Part shown: positions 39,498 to 52,100 of the stretch, piece after piece
Position numbering within the stretch: the stretch's first letter is position 1
How the letters are laid out: every line of letters begins with the position of its first letter
From: Colletes latitarsis
Lineage: Eukaryota; Arthropoda; Insecta; Hymenoptera; Colletidae
Assembly: GCF_051014445.1 (NCBI RefSeq)
Contig: NW_027488370.1
Location: 8,184,001-8,248,000 of the forward strand
Length of the DNA stretch: 64,000 nucleotides
Direction of reading: 5' to 3'
Notes under the pieces: model-generated
What the model was told of the DNA's origin: nothing
Seen by the model: the letters and a program-made list of their open reading frames with translations, nothing else
Database searches by the model: none
Made by a program: the position numbers and the translations under genes

Positions 39498-41040
39498 AGG
39501 TCTGGGATTCGCCCTCATCAGGCTCATACTTTCGCGTTTTTCACATACTTGTTGAACAGATCCTGGGTTTTTTCTGCTTTGGGTCACGTAGTAATGTGGT
39601 ACCACACTGAAACAGTCGATTAAACCAGGTTTCGATCAATATTTTTGAGGATAATGCATGTTAGGTCTAGGTTAGGCCTGGGATTTTCACTCATCAGACT
39701 CATACTTTCGCATTCTTCACATACTTATTGAACGGATCCTGGGTTTTTACTGGATTGGATCACGTAGTAATGTGGCACCACACTGAAACAGTCAATTAAA
39801 CCTGGTTTCGATCAATATTTTAGAGGATAACGCAAGTTAGGTCTAGGTTAGGTCTGGGATTTTCACTCATCAGACTCATACTTTCGCATTCTTCACATAC
39901 TTGTTCAACGGATCCTGTTTTTTTTCTGGTTTGGATCACGTAGTAATGTGGTACCACACTGAAACAGTCGACTAAACCTGGTTTCGATTAATATTTTTGA
40001 GGATAACGCATGTTAGGTCTGGGATGGTTCTGGGATTTGCCCTCATCAGGCTCATACTTTCGCAGCTTTAACATGCATGTTGACCTGATCGCGGGTTTTT
40101 TCTGCTTTGGATCACGTAGTAAAGTGGTACCACACTAAAACAGTCAATCAAACCTGGTTTCGATCAATATTTTAGAGGATAACGAAAGTTATGTCTAGTT
40201 TAGGCCTGGGATTTGCTCTCATCAGACTCATACTTTCGCATACTTCACTTACCTGTTGAACAGATCCTGGGTTTTTTTCTGGTTTGCATCACGCAGTAAT
40301 GTGGTACCACACTGAAACAGTCGATTAAACCTGGTTTTGATCAATATTTTAGAGAATAATTCATGTTAGGTCTAGGTTAGGTCTGGGATTTGCTCTCATC
40401 AGGCTCATACTTTCGCATATTTCTCATACTTCATGGCTAGATCCTGGGCTATTTCTGGTTTGGATCACGTAGTAATGTGGTACCACACAGAAACAGTCAA
40501 TTAAACCTGGTTTCGATCAATATGTTAGAGGATAACGCAAGTTAGGTCTAGGTTAGGTCTGGGATTTTCACTCATCAGACTCATACTTTCGCATTCTTCA
40601 CATACTTGTTCAACGGATCCTGTTTTTTTTCTGGTTTGGATCACGTAGTAATGTGGTACCACACTGAAACAGTCGACTAAACCTGGTTTCGATTAATATT
40701 TTTGAGGATAACGCATGTTAGGTCTGGGATGGTTTTGGGATTTGCCCTCATCAGGCTCATACTTTCGCAGCTTTAACATGCATGTTGACCTGATCGAGGG
40801 TTTTTTCTGCTTTGGATCACGTAGTAAAGTGGTACCACACTAAAACAGTCAATCAAACCTGGTTTCGATCAATATTTTAGAGGATAACGAAAGTTATGTC
40901 TAGTTTAGGCCTGGGATTTGCTCTCATCAGACTCATACTTTCGCATACTTCACATACCTGTTGAACAGATCCTGGGTTTTTTTCTGGTTTGCATCACGCA
41001 GTAATGTGGTACCACACTGAAACAGTCGATTAAACCTGGT

Positions 41041-41798
41041 TTCGATCAATATTTTTGAGGATAACGCATGTTAGGTCTAGGTTAGGCCGAGGATTTTCAC
41101 ACATCAGACTCATACTTTCGCATTCTTCACATACTTGTTGAACGGATCCTGGGTTTTTACTGGTTTGGGTCATGTAGTAATGTGGTACCACACTGAAACA
41201 GTCAATTAAACCTGGTTTCGATCAATATATTAGAGAATAATTCATGTTAGGTCTAGGTTAGGTCTGGGATTTGCTCTGATGAGGCTCATTCTTTCGCATA
41301 TTTCTCATACTTCTTGGCTAGATCCTGGGCTGTTTCTGGATTGCATCCAGTAGTAATGAAGTACAACACTGAAACAGTCAAATAAACCTGGTTTCCATCA
41401 ATATTTTAGAGGATAACGCATGTTAGATCTAGGTTAGGTCTGGGATTTTCACTCATCAGACTAATACTTTCGCATTCTTCACATACTTGTTGAACGGATC
41501 CTGGGTTTTTTCTGGTTTGGATCACGTAGTAATGTGGGACCACACTGAAACAATCAATTAAACCTGGTCTTGACAAATATTTTAGAGGATAACGCATGTT
41601 AGGTCTGGGATAGGTCTGGGATTTGCCCTCATCAGACTCATACTTTCGCACACTTCACATACTCGTTGAACAGATCCTGGGTTATTTTCTGGTTTGGATC
41701 ACATAGTAATGAGGTACCACACTGAAACAGTCGATTAAACCAGGTTTCGATCAATATTTTTGAGGATAACGCATGTTAGGTCTAGGTTAGGCCTGGGA
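41041..41798. repeat. Block re-used at 43238-43995 (2197 bp offset)
   Basis: After copy B of the 2902 bp duplication ends, the array continues with the sequence found at 41041-41798. It includes CCGAGGATTTTCACACATC, GGGTCATGTAGTAATG, ATCCAGTAGTAATGAAG and GACTAATACTTTCGC. A further version lies at about 38140-38900. The offset is 11 monomers plus one element-and-TSD length. Confidence 0.78.
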
Positions 41799-42126
41799 TT
41801 TGCCTTCATCAGACTCATACTTTCGCATTCTTCACATACTTATTGAACGGATCCTGGGTTTTTACTGGATTGGATCACGTAGTAATGTGGCACCACACTG
41901 AAACAGTCAATTAAACCTGGTTTCGATCAATATTTTAGAGGATAACGCAAGTTAGGTCTAGGTTAGGTCTGGGATTTTCACTCATCAGACTCATACTTTC
42001 GCATTCTTCACATACTTGTTCAACGGATCCTGTTTTTTTTCTGGTTTGGATCACGTAGTAATGTGGTACCACACAGAAACAGTCAATTAAACCTGGTTTA
42101 GATCAATATTTTAGAGGATAACGCAA

Positions 42127-42140
42127 GTTAGGTCTGGGAT
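42127..42140 (+). repeat. 5' target-site duplication, copy B
   Basis: GTTAGGTCTGGGAT immediately before the CCCGGGGGATGG start of the element, as in copy A. Confidence 0.88.
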
Positions 42141-42385
42141 CCCGGGGGATGGGCGCGAAAGCGCGGGCACGGGGAGGATACCGGAAGAATGCTTCGAGCG
42201 ATTCCCGGTATCCTCCCAAAGCGTGCCGAAGGGTCACCGTGGGGTTTTTAGTGGGTAGGTCCCGCGCAGGTCGTTGTACGGGCGCGGGGAATCCCACACA
42301 CCCCTCCCACCTCTCCCCAAGGAGGTGGGAGGGAGTCTTTCGAAGATTTTCCCCACGACAAAAAAAAAAAAAAAAAAAAAAAAAA
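42141..42385 (+). mobile_element. Retroposed element, copy B (co-duplicated)
   Basis: This is identical in position and flanks to 39239-39483 plus 2902 bp. It has the same TSDs (42127-42140 and 42386-42399), the same 26-A tail and one visible substitution in the body, C to A at 42268, which removes one base pair at the top of the CCCGCGCC hairpin. Because the surrounding satellite is duplicated too, this copy arose by duplication of the array and not by a second insertion. Confidence 0.9.
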
Positions 42386-42399
42386 GTTAGGTCTGGGAT
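42386..42399 (+). repeat. 3' target-site duplication, copy B
   Basis: GTTAGGTCTGGGAT after the poly(A). The next bases are ATGTCTGGG, not AGGTCTGGG as in copy A, a substitution after duplication. Confidence 0.88.
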
Positions 42400-45300
42400 A
42401 TGTCTGGGATTCGCCCTCATCAGGCTCATACTTTCGCGTTTTTCACATACTTGTTGAACAGATCCTGGGTTTTTTCTGCTTTGGGTCACGTAGTAATGTG
42501 GTACCACACTGAAACAGTCGATTAAACCAGGTTTCGATCAATATTTTTGTGGATAATGCATGTTAGGTCTAGGTTAGGCCTGGGATTTTCACTCATCAGA
42601 CTCATACTTTCGCATTCTTCACATACTTATTGAACGGATCCTGGGTTTTTACTGGATTGGATCACGTAGTAATGTGGCACCACACTGAAACAGTCAATTA
42701 AACCTGGTTTCGATCAATATTTTAGAGGATAACGCAAGTTAGGTCTAGGTTAGGTCTGGGATTTTCACTCATCAGACTCATACTTTCGCATTCTTCACAT
42801 ACTTGTTCAACGGATCCTGTTTTTTTTCTGGTTTGGATCACGTAGTAATGTGGTACCACACTGAAACAGTCGACTAAACCTGGTTTCGATTAATATTTTT
42901 GAGGATAACGCATGTTAGGTCTGGGATGGTTCTGGGATTTGCCCTCATCAGGCTCATACTTTCGCAGCTTTAACATGCATGTTGACCTGATCGAGGGTTT
43001 TTTCTGCTTTGGATCACGTAGTAAAGTGGTACCACACTAAAACAGTCAATCAAACCTGGTTTCGATCAATATTTTAGAGGATAACGAAAGTTATGTCTAG
43101 TTTAGGCCTGGGATTTGCTCTCATCAGACTCATACTTTCGCATACTTCACTTACCTGTTGAACAGATCATGGGTTTTTTTCTGGTTTGCATCACGCAGTA
43201 ATGTGGTACCACACTGAAACAGTCGATTAAACCTGGTTTCGATCAATATTTTTGAGGATAACGCATGTTAGGTCTAGGTTAGGCCGAGGATTTTCACACA
43301 TCAGACTCATACTTTCGCATTCTTCACATACTTGTTGAACGGATCCTGGGTTTTTACTGGTTTGGGTCATGTAGTAATGTGGTACCACACTGAAACAGTC
43401 AATTAAACCTGGTTTCGATCAATATATTAGAGAATAATTCATGTTAGGTCTAGGTTAGGTCTGGGATTTGCTCTGATCAGGCTCATTCTTTCGCATATTT
43501 CTCATACTTCATGGCTAGATCCTGGGCTGTTTCTGGATTGCATCCAGTAGTAATGAAGTACAACACTGAAACAGTCAAATAAACCTGGTTTCCATCAATA
43601 TTTTAGAGGATAACGCATGTTAGGTCTAGGTTAGGTCTGGGATTTTCACTCATCAGACTAATACTTTCGCATTCTTCACATACTTGTTGAACGGATCCTG
43701 GGTTTTTTCTGGTTTGGATCACGTAGTAATGTGGGACCACACTGAAACAATCAATTAAACCTGGTCTTGATAAATATTTTAGAGGATAACGCATGTTAGG
43801 TCTGGGATAGGTCTGGGATTTGCCCTCATCAGGCTCATACTTTCGCACACTTCACATACTCGTTGAACAGATCCTGGGTTATTTTCTGGTTTGGATCACA
43901 TAGTAATGAAGTACCACACTGAAACAGTCGATTAAACCAGGTTTCGATCAATATTTTTGAGGATAACGCATGTTAGGTCTAGGTTAGGCCTGGGATTTTC
44001 ACTCATCAGACTCATACTTTCGCATTCTTCACATACTTGTTGAACGGATCCTGGGTTTTTTCTGGTTTGGATCACGTAGTAATGTGGGACCACGCAGAAC
44101 CAATCAATTAAACCTGGTTTCGATCAATATTTTAGAGAATAATTCATGTTAGGCCTAGGTTAGGTCTAGGATTTGCCCTCATCAGGCTCATACTTTCGCA
44201 TATTTCTCATACTTCATGGCCAGATCCTGGGCTGTTTCTGAATTGTATCACGTAGTAATGTGGTACCACGCTGAAACAGTCAATTAAACCTGGTTTTGAT
44301 CAATATTTTAGAGGATAACGCAAGTTAGGTCTGGGATAGGTCTGGGATTCGCCCTCATCAGGCTCATACTTTCGCGTTTTTCACATACTTGTTGAACTGA
44401 TACTGGGTTTTTTCTGGTCTGGATCACGTAGCAATGTGGTACCCAACTGAAACAGTCGATTAAACCTGGTTTCGATCAACATTTTAGAGGATAACGCAAG
44501 TTAGGTCGGGGATAGGTCTGGGATTCGCCCTCATCAGGCTCATACTTTCGCGTTTTTCACATACCTGTTGAACAGATCCTGAGTTTTTTCTGGTTTGGGT
44601 CACGTAGTAATGTGGTACCACACTGAAACAGTCGATTAAACCAGGTTTCGATCAATATTTTTGAGGATAACGCATGTTAGGTCTAGGTTAGGCCTGGGAT
44701 TTTCACTCATCAGACTCATACTTTCGCATTCTTCACATACTTGTTGAACGGATCCTGGGTTTTTTCTGGTTTGGATCACGTAGTAATGTGGGACCACACT
44801 GAAACAATCAATTAAACCTGGTCATGATAAATATTTTAGAGGATAACGCATGTTAGGTCTGGGTTAGGTCTAGGATTTGCCCTCGTCAGGCTCATACTTT
44901 CGCATATTTCTCATACTTCATGCCTAGATCCTGGGCTATTTCTGGATTGGATCACGTAGTAATGTGGTACCACGCTGAAACAGTCAATTAAACCTGGTTT
45001 CGATCAATATTTTAGAGGATAACGCAAGTTAGGTCTGAGATAGGTCTGGGATTCGCCCTCATCAGGCTCATACTAACGCGTTTTCCACATAATTGTTGAA
45101 CTGATCCTGGGTTTTTTCTGGTTTGGATCACGTAGTAATGTGGTACCACACTGAAACAGTCGATTAAACCTGGTTTCGATCAATATTTTAGAAGATAACG
45201 CATGTTAGGTCTGGGACAGGTGTGGGATTTGCCCTCATCAGGCTCATTCTTTCGCATATTTCTCATACTTCATGGCTAGATCCTGGGCTATTTCTGGATT

Positions 45301-45464
45301 GGATCACGTAGTAATGTGGTACCACCCTGAAACATTCAATGAAACCTGGTCTGGATAAATATTTTAGAGGATAACGCATGTTAGGTCTGGGATAGGTCTG
45401 GGATTTGCCCACATCAGGCTCATACTTTCGCGTTTTTCACACACTTGTTGAACTGATCCTGGGT

Positions 45465-48400
45465 TTTTTCTGGTTTGGATCACGTAGTAATGTGGGACCA
45501 CACTGAAACAATCAATTAAACCTGGTCATGATAAATATTTTAGAGGATAATGCATGTTAGGTCTAGGTTAGGCCTGGGATTTCCACTCATCAGACTCATA
45601 CTTTCGCATTCTTCACATACTTGTTGAACGGATCCTGGGTTTTTTCTGGTTTGGATCACGTAGTAATGTGGTACCACACTGAAGCAGTCGATTAAACCTG
45701 GCTTCGATCAATATTATAGAAGATAACGCATGTTAGGTCTGGGATAGGTCTGGGATTTGCCCTCATCAGGCTCATACTTTCGCGTTTTTCACACACTTGT
45801 TGAACTGATCCTGGGTTTTTTCTGGTTTGGATCACTTAGTAATGTGGTACAACACTGAAACAGTCAATTAAACCTGGTTTCCATCAATATTTTAGAGGAC
45901 AACGCATGTTAGGTCTAGGTTAGGCCTGGGATTTGCCTTCATCAGGGTCATACTTTCGCATATTTCTCATACTTCATGGCTAGATCCTGGGCTGTTTCTG
46001 GATTGGATCACGTAGTAATGTGGTACCACACTGAAACAGTCAATTAAACCTGGTTTTGATGAATATTTTAGAGAATAATTCATGTTAGGTCTAGGTTAGG
46101 TCTGGGATTTGCTCTCATCAGGCTCATACTTTCGCATATTTCTCATACTTCATGGCTAGATCCTGGGCTGTTTCTGGATTGTATCACGTAGTAATGTGGT
46201 ACCACGCTGAAACAGTCAATTGAACCTGGTATCGTTCAATATTTTAGAGGATAACGCAAGTTAGGTCTGGGATAGGTCTGGGATTTGCCCTCAGCAGGCT
46301 CATACTTTCGCGTTTTTCACATACTTGTTGAACAGATCCTGGGTTTTTTCTGGTTTGGGTCACGTAGTAATGTGGTACCTCACTGAAACAGTCGATTAAA
46401 CCAGGTTTCGATCAATATTTTTGAGGATAATGCATGTTAGGTCTAGGTTAGGCCTGGGATTTCCACTCATCAGACTCATACTTTCGCATTCTTCACATAC
46501 TTGTTGAACGGATCCTGGGTTTTTTCTGGTTTGGATCACGTAGTAATGTGGTACCACACTGAAGCAGTCGATTAAACCTGGCTTCGATCAATATTATAGA
46601 AGATAACGCATGTTAGGTCTGGGACAGGTCTGGGATTTGCCCTCATCAGGCACATTCTTTCGCATATTTCTCATACTACATGGCTAGATCCTGGGTTTTT
46701 TCTGGTTTGGATCACGTAGTAATGTGGGACCACACTGAAACAATCAATTAAACCTGGTCATGATAAATATTTTAGAGGATAACGCATGTTAGGTCTGGGT
46801 TAGGTCTAGGATTTGCCCTCGTCAGGCTCATACTTTCGCATATTTCTCATACTTCATGCCTAGATCCTGGGCTATTTCTGGATTGGATCACGTAGTAATG
46901 TGGTACCACGCTGAAACAGTCAATTAAACCTGGTTTCGATCAATATTTTAGAGGATAACGCAAGTTAGGTCTGAGATAGGTCTGGGATTCGCCCTCATCA
47001 GGCTCATACTTTCGCGTTTTTCACACACTTGTTGAACTGATCCTGGGTTTTTTCTGGTTTGGATCACGTAGTAATGTGGTACAACACTGAAACAGTCAAT
47101 TAAACCTGGTTTCCATCAATATTTTAGAGGACAACGCATGTTAGGTCTAGGTTAGGCCTGGCAGTTGCCTTCATCAGGGTCATACTTTCGCATATTTCTC
47201 ATACTTCATGGCTAGATCCTGGGCTGTTTCTGGATTGGATCACGTAGTAATGTGGTACCACAATGAAATAGTCAATTAAACCTGGTTTTGATCAATATTT
47301 TAGAGAATAATTCATGTTAGGTCTAGGTTAGGTCTGGGATTTGCTCTCATCAGGCTCATACTTTCGCGTTTTTCACATACTTGTTGAACAGATCCTGGGT
47401 TTTTTCTGGTTTGGGTCACGTAGTAATGTGGTACCACACTGAAACAGTCGATTAAACCAGGTTTCGATCAATATTTTTGAGGATAATGCATGTTAGGTCT
47501 AGGTTAGGCCTGGGATTTTCACTCATCAGACTCATACTTTCGCATTCTTCACATACTTGTTGAACGGATCCTGGGTTTTTTCTGGTTTGGATCACGTAGT
47601 AATGTGGGACCACACTGAAACAATCAATTAAACCTGGTCATGATAAATATTTTAGAGGATAATGCATGTTAGGTCTAGGTTAGGCCTGGGATTTCCACTC
47701 ATCAGACTCATACTTTCGCATTCTTCACATACTTGTTGAACGGATCCTGGGTTTTTTCTGGTTTGGATCACGTAGTAATGTGGTACCACATTGAAGCAGT
47801 CGATTAAACCTGGCTTCGATCAATATTATAGAAGATAACGCATGTTAGGTCTGGGATAGGTCTGGGATTTGCCCTCATCAGGCTCATACTTTCGCGTTTT
47901 TCACACACTTGTTGAACTGGTCCTGGGTTTTTTCTGGTTTGGATCACTTAGTAATGTGGTACAACACTGAAACAGTCAATTAAACCTGGTTTCCATCAAT
48001 ATTTTAGAGGACAACGCATGTTAGGTCTAGGTTAGGCCTGGGATTTGCCTTCATCAGGGTCATACTTTTGCATATTTCTCATACTTCATGGCTAGATCCT
48101 GGGCTGTTTCTGGATTGGATCACGTAGTAATGTGGTACAACACTGAAACAGTCAATTAAACCTGGTTTTGATGAATATTTTAGAGAATAATTCATGTTAG
48201 GTCTAGGTTAGGTCTGGGATTTGCTCTCATCAGGCTCATACTTTCGCATATTTCTCATACTTCATGGCTAGATCCTGGGCTGTTTCTGGATTGTATCACG
48301 TAGTAATGTGGTACCACGCTGAAACAGTCAATTGAACCTGGTATCGTTCAATATTTTAGAGGATAACGCAAGTTAGGTCTGGGATAGGTCTGGGATTTGC

Positions 48401-49122
48401 CCTCAGCAGGCTCATACTTTCGCGTTTTTCACATACTTGTTGAACAGATCCTGGGTTTTTTCTGGTTTGGGTCACGTAGTAATGTGGTACCTCACTGAAA
48501 CAGTCGATTAAACCAGGTTTCGATCAATATTTTTGAGGATAATGCATGTTAGGTCTAGGTTAGGCCTGGGATTTCCACTCATCAGACTCATACTTTCGCA
48601 TTCTTCACATACTTGTTGAACGGATCCTGGGTTTTTTCTGGTTTGGATCACGTAGTAATGTGGTACCACACTGAAGCAGTCGATTAAACCTGGCTTCGAT
48701 CAATATTATAGAAGATAACGCATGTTAGGTCTGGGACAGGTCTGGGATTTGCCCTCATCAGGCTCATTCTTTCGCATATTTCTCATACTACATGGCTAGA
48801 TCCTGGGTTTTTTCTGGATTGGATCACGTAGTAATGTGGGACCACACTGAAACAATCAATTAAACCTGGTCATGATAAATATTTTAGAGGATAACGCATG
48901 TTAGGTCTGGGTTAGGTCTAGGATTTGCCCTCGTCAGGCCCATACTTTCGCATATTTCTCATACTTCATGCCTAGATCCTGGGCTATTTCTGGATTGGAT
49001 CACGTAGTAATGTGGTACCACACTGAAACTGTCGATTAAACCTGGTTTCGATCAATATTTTAGAGGATAACGCAAGTTAGGTCTGAGATAGGTCTGGGAT
49101 TCGCCCTCATCAGGCTCATACT
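45465..49122. repeat. 12-monomer HOR, 2112 bp spacing
   Basis: 45465-47010 matches 47577-49122 at exactly 2112 bp. The marker GAAGCAGTCGATTAAACCTGGCTTCG-type monomer (with ATATTATAGAAG) starts at 45681, 46561, 47793 and 48673: steps of 880, 1232 and 880 bp, that is 5, 7 and 5 monomers. Other shared markers are TTTGGATCACTTAG, GGTACCTCACTG and CATACTACATGGCTAG. The right part is also contained in the 5807 bp duplication. Confidence 0.82.
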
Positions 49123-52100
49123 AACGCGTTTTCCACATAATTGTTGAACTGATCCTGGGTTTTTTCTGGTTTGGATCACGTAGTAATGTGGTACCACACT
49201 GAAGCAGTCGATTAAACCTGGCTTCGATCAATATTATAGAAGATAACGCATGTTAGGTCTGGGACAGGTCTGGGATTCGCCCTCATCAGGCTCATTCTTT
49301 CGCATATTTCTCATACTACATGGCTAGATCCTGGGCTATTTCTGGATTGGATCACGTAGTAATGTGGTACCACGCTGAAACATTCAATGAAACCTGGTCT
49401 GGATAAATATTTTAGAGGATAACGCATGTTAGGTCTGGGATAGGTCTGGGATTTGCCCTCATCAGGCTCATACTTTCGCGTTTTTCACACACTTGTTAAA
49501 CTGATCCTGGGTTTTTTCTGGTTTGGATCACTTAGTAATGTGGTACAACACTGAAACAGTCAATTAAACCTGGTTTCCATCAATATTTTAGAGGACAACG
49601 CAGGTTAGGTCTAGGTTAGGCCTGGGATTTGCCTTCATCAGGGTCATACTTTCGCATATTTCTCATACTTCATGGCTAGATCCTGGGCTGTTTCTGGATT
49701 GGATCACGTAGTAATGTGGTACCACACTGAAACAGTCAATTAAACCTGGTTTTGATGAATATTTTAGAGAATAATTCATGTTAGGTCTAGGTTAGGTCTG
49801 GGATTTGCACTCATCAGGCTCATACTTTCGCATATTTCTCATACTTCATGGCTAGATCCTGGGCTGTTTCTGGATTGTATCACGTAGTAATGTGGTACCA
49901 CGCTGAAACAGTCAATTGAACCTGGTTTCGTTCAATATTTTAGAGGATAACGCAAGTTAGGTCTGGGATAGGTCTGGGATTTGCCCTCATCAGGCTCATA
50001 CTTTCGCGTTTTTCACACACTTGTTGAACTGATCCTGGGTTTTTTCTGGTTTGGATCACTTAGTAATGTGGTACAACACTGAAACAGTCAATTAAACCTG
50101 GTTTCCATCAATATTTTAGAGGACAACGCAGGTTAGGTCTAGGTTAGGCCTGGGATTTGCCTTCATCAGGGTCATACTTTCGCATATTTCTCATACTTCA
50201 TGGCTAGATCCTGGGCTGTTTCTGGATTGGATCACGTAGTAATGTGGTACCACACTGAAACAGTCAATTAAACCTGGTTTTGATGAATATTTTAGAGAAT
50301 AATTCATGTTAGGTCTAGGTTAGGTCTGGGATTTGCACTCATCAGGCTCATACTTTCGCATATTTCTCATACTTCATGGCTAGATCCTGGGCTGTTTCTG
50401 GATTGTATCACGTAGTAATGTGGTACCACGCTGAAACAGTCAATTGAACCTGGTTTCGTTCAATATTTTAGAGGATAACGCAAGTTAGGTCTGGGATAGG
50501 TCTGGGATTTGCCCTCAGCAGGCTCATACTTTCGCGTTTTTCACATACTTGTCGAACAGATCCTGGGTTTTTTCTGGTTTGGGTCACGTAGTAATGTGGT
50601 ACCACACTGAAACAGTCGATTAAACCAGGTTTCGATCAATATTTTTGAGGATAATGCATGTTAGGTCTAGGTTAGGCCTGGGATTTCCACTCATCAGACT
50701 CATACTTTCGCATTCTTCACATACTTGTTGAACGGATCCTGGGTTTTTTCTGGTTTGGATCACGTAGTAATGTGGTACCACACTGAAACAGTCGATTAAA
50801 CCTGGTTTCGATCAATATTTTAGAAGATAACGCATGTTAGGTCTGGGACAGGTCTGGGATTTGCCCCCATCAGGCTCATTCTTTCGCATATTTCTCATAC
50901 TTCATGGCTAGATCCTGGGCTAATTCTGGATTGGATCACGTAGTATTGTGGTACCACGCAGAAACATTCAATGAAACCTGGTCTGGATAAATATTTTAGA
51001 GGATAACGCATGTTAGGTCTAGGTTAGCCCTGGGATTTTCACTCATCAGACTCATACTTTCGCATTCTTCACATACTTGTTGAACGGATCCTGGGTATTT
51101 TCTGGTTTGGTTCACGTAGTAATGTGGTACCACACTGAAACATTCAATTAAACCTGGTCTTGATAAATATTTTAGAGGATAACGCATGTTAGGTTTGTGT
51201 TAGGTCTAGGATTTGCCCTCATCAGGCTCATACATTCGCATATTTCTCATACTTCATGGCTAGATCCTGGGCTGTTTCTGGATTGTATCACGTAGTAACG
51301 TGGTACCACGCTGAAACAGTCAATTGAACCTGGTTTCGTTCGATATTTTAGAGGATAACGCAAGTTAGGTCTAGGTTAGGCCTGGGATTTCCACTCAGCA
51401 GACTCATACTTTCGCATTCTTCACATACTTGTTGAACGGATCCTGGGTATTTTCTGGTTTGGTTCACGTAGTAATGTGGTACCACACTGAAACATTCAAT
51501 TAAACCTGGTCTTGATAAATATTATAGAGGATAACGCATGTTAGGTTTGGGTTAGGTCTAGGATTTGCCCTCATCAGGCTCATACTTTCGTATATTTCTC
51601 ATACTTCATGGCTAGATCCTGGGCTGTTTCTGGATTGCATCACGTAGTAATGTGGTACCACACAGAAACAGTCAATTAAACCTGGTTTGGATCAATATTT
51701 ATAGGATAACGCATGTTAGGTCTAGGTTAGCCCTGGGATTTTCACTCATCAGACTCATACTTTCGCATTCTTCACATACTTGTTGAACGGATCCTGGGTA
51801 TTTTCTGGTTTGGTTCACGTAGTAATGTGGTACCACACTGAAACATTCAATTAAACCTGGTCTTGATAAATATTTTAGAGGATAACGCATGTTAGGTTTG
51901 GGTTAGGTCTAGGATTTGCCCTCATCAGGCTCATTCTTTCGCATATTTCTCATACTTCATGGCTAGATCCTGGGCTATTTCTGGATTGGATCACGTTGTA
52001 ATGTGGTACCACGCTGAAGCAGTCAATTAAACCTGGTTTCGATCAATATTTTAGAGGATAACGCAAGTTAGGTCTGAGATAGGTCTGGGATTCGCCCTCA

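Larger units (their letters stand above)
37605..40336. repeat. 2902 bp duplication, copy A (carries the retroposed element)
   Basis: Matches 40507-43238 at an offset of 2902 bp. This equals about 15 monomers plus the 245 bp insertion and its 14 bp TSD. Shared private markers include CAACGGATCCTG followed by eight T, GGATGGTTTTGGG, CAGCTTTAACATGC, CTAAAACAGTCAATC and TTCACTTACCTG. I saw about ten single-base differences by eye, so identity is near 99 percent. Inside the copy a 2197 bp offset also holds (37621 to 39818), so the 2902 bp unit is itself built from a 2197 bp and a 705 bp step. Confidence 0.88.
40507..43238. repeat. 2902 bp duplication, copy B
   Basis: Second copy of 37605-40336. 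About one monomer (40337-40506) separates the clear match regions. At 43238 the sequence changes partner and follows 41041-41798 at an offset of 2197 bp up to about 43995. Differences from copy A include C to A in the element (42268), AGG to ATG just after the 3' TSD, and GATCCTGGG to GATCATGGG near 43168. Confidence 0.88.

Noticed and set aside
39201..39605. 134 aa minus-strand frame (and the twin at 42103-42507) and the 102 aa plus-strand frames across the insertion
   Set aside because: They read through the poly(A)/poly(T) tail and hairpin DNA into satellite on both sides, giving runs of Phe or Lys. They are by-products of the insertion.
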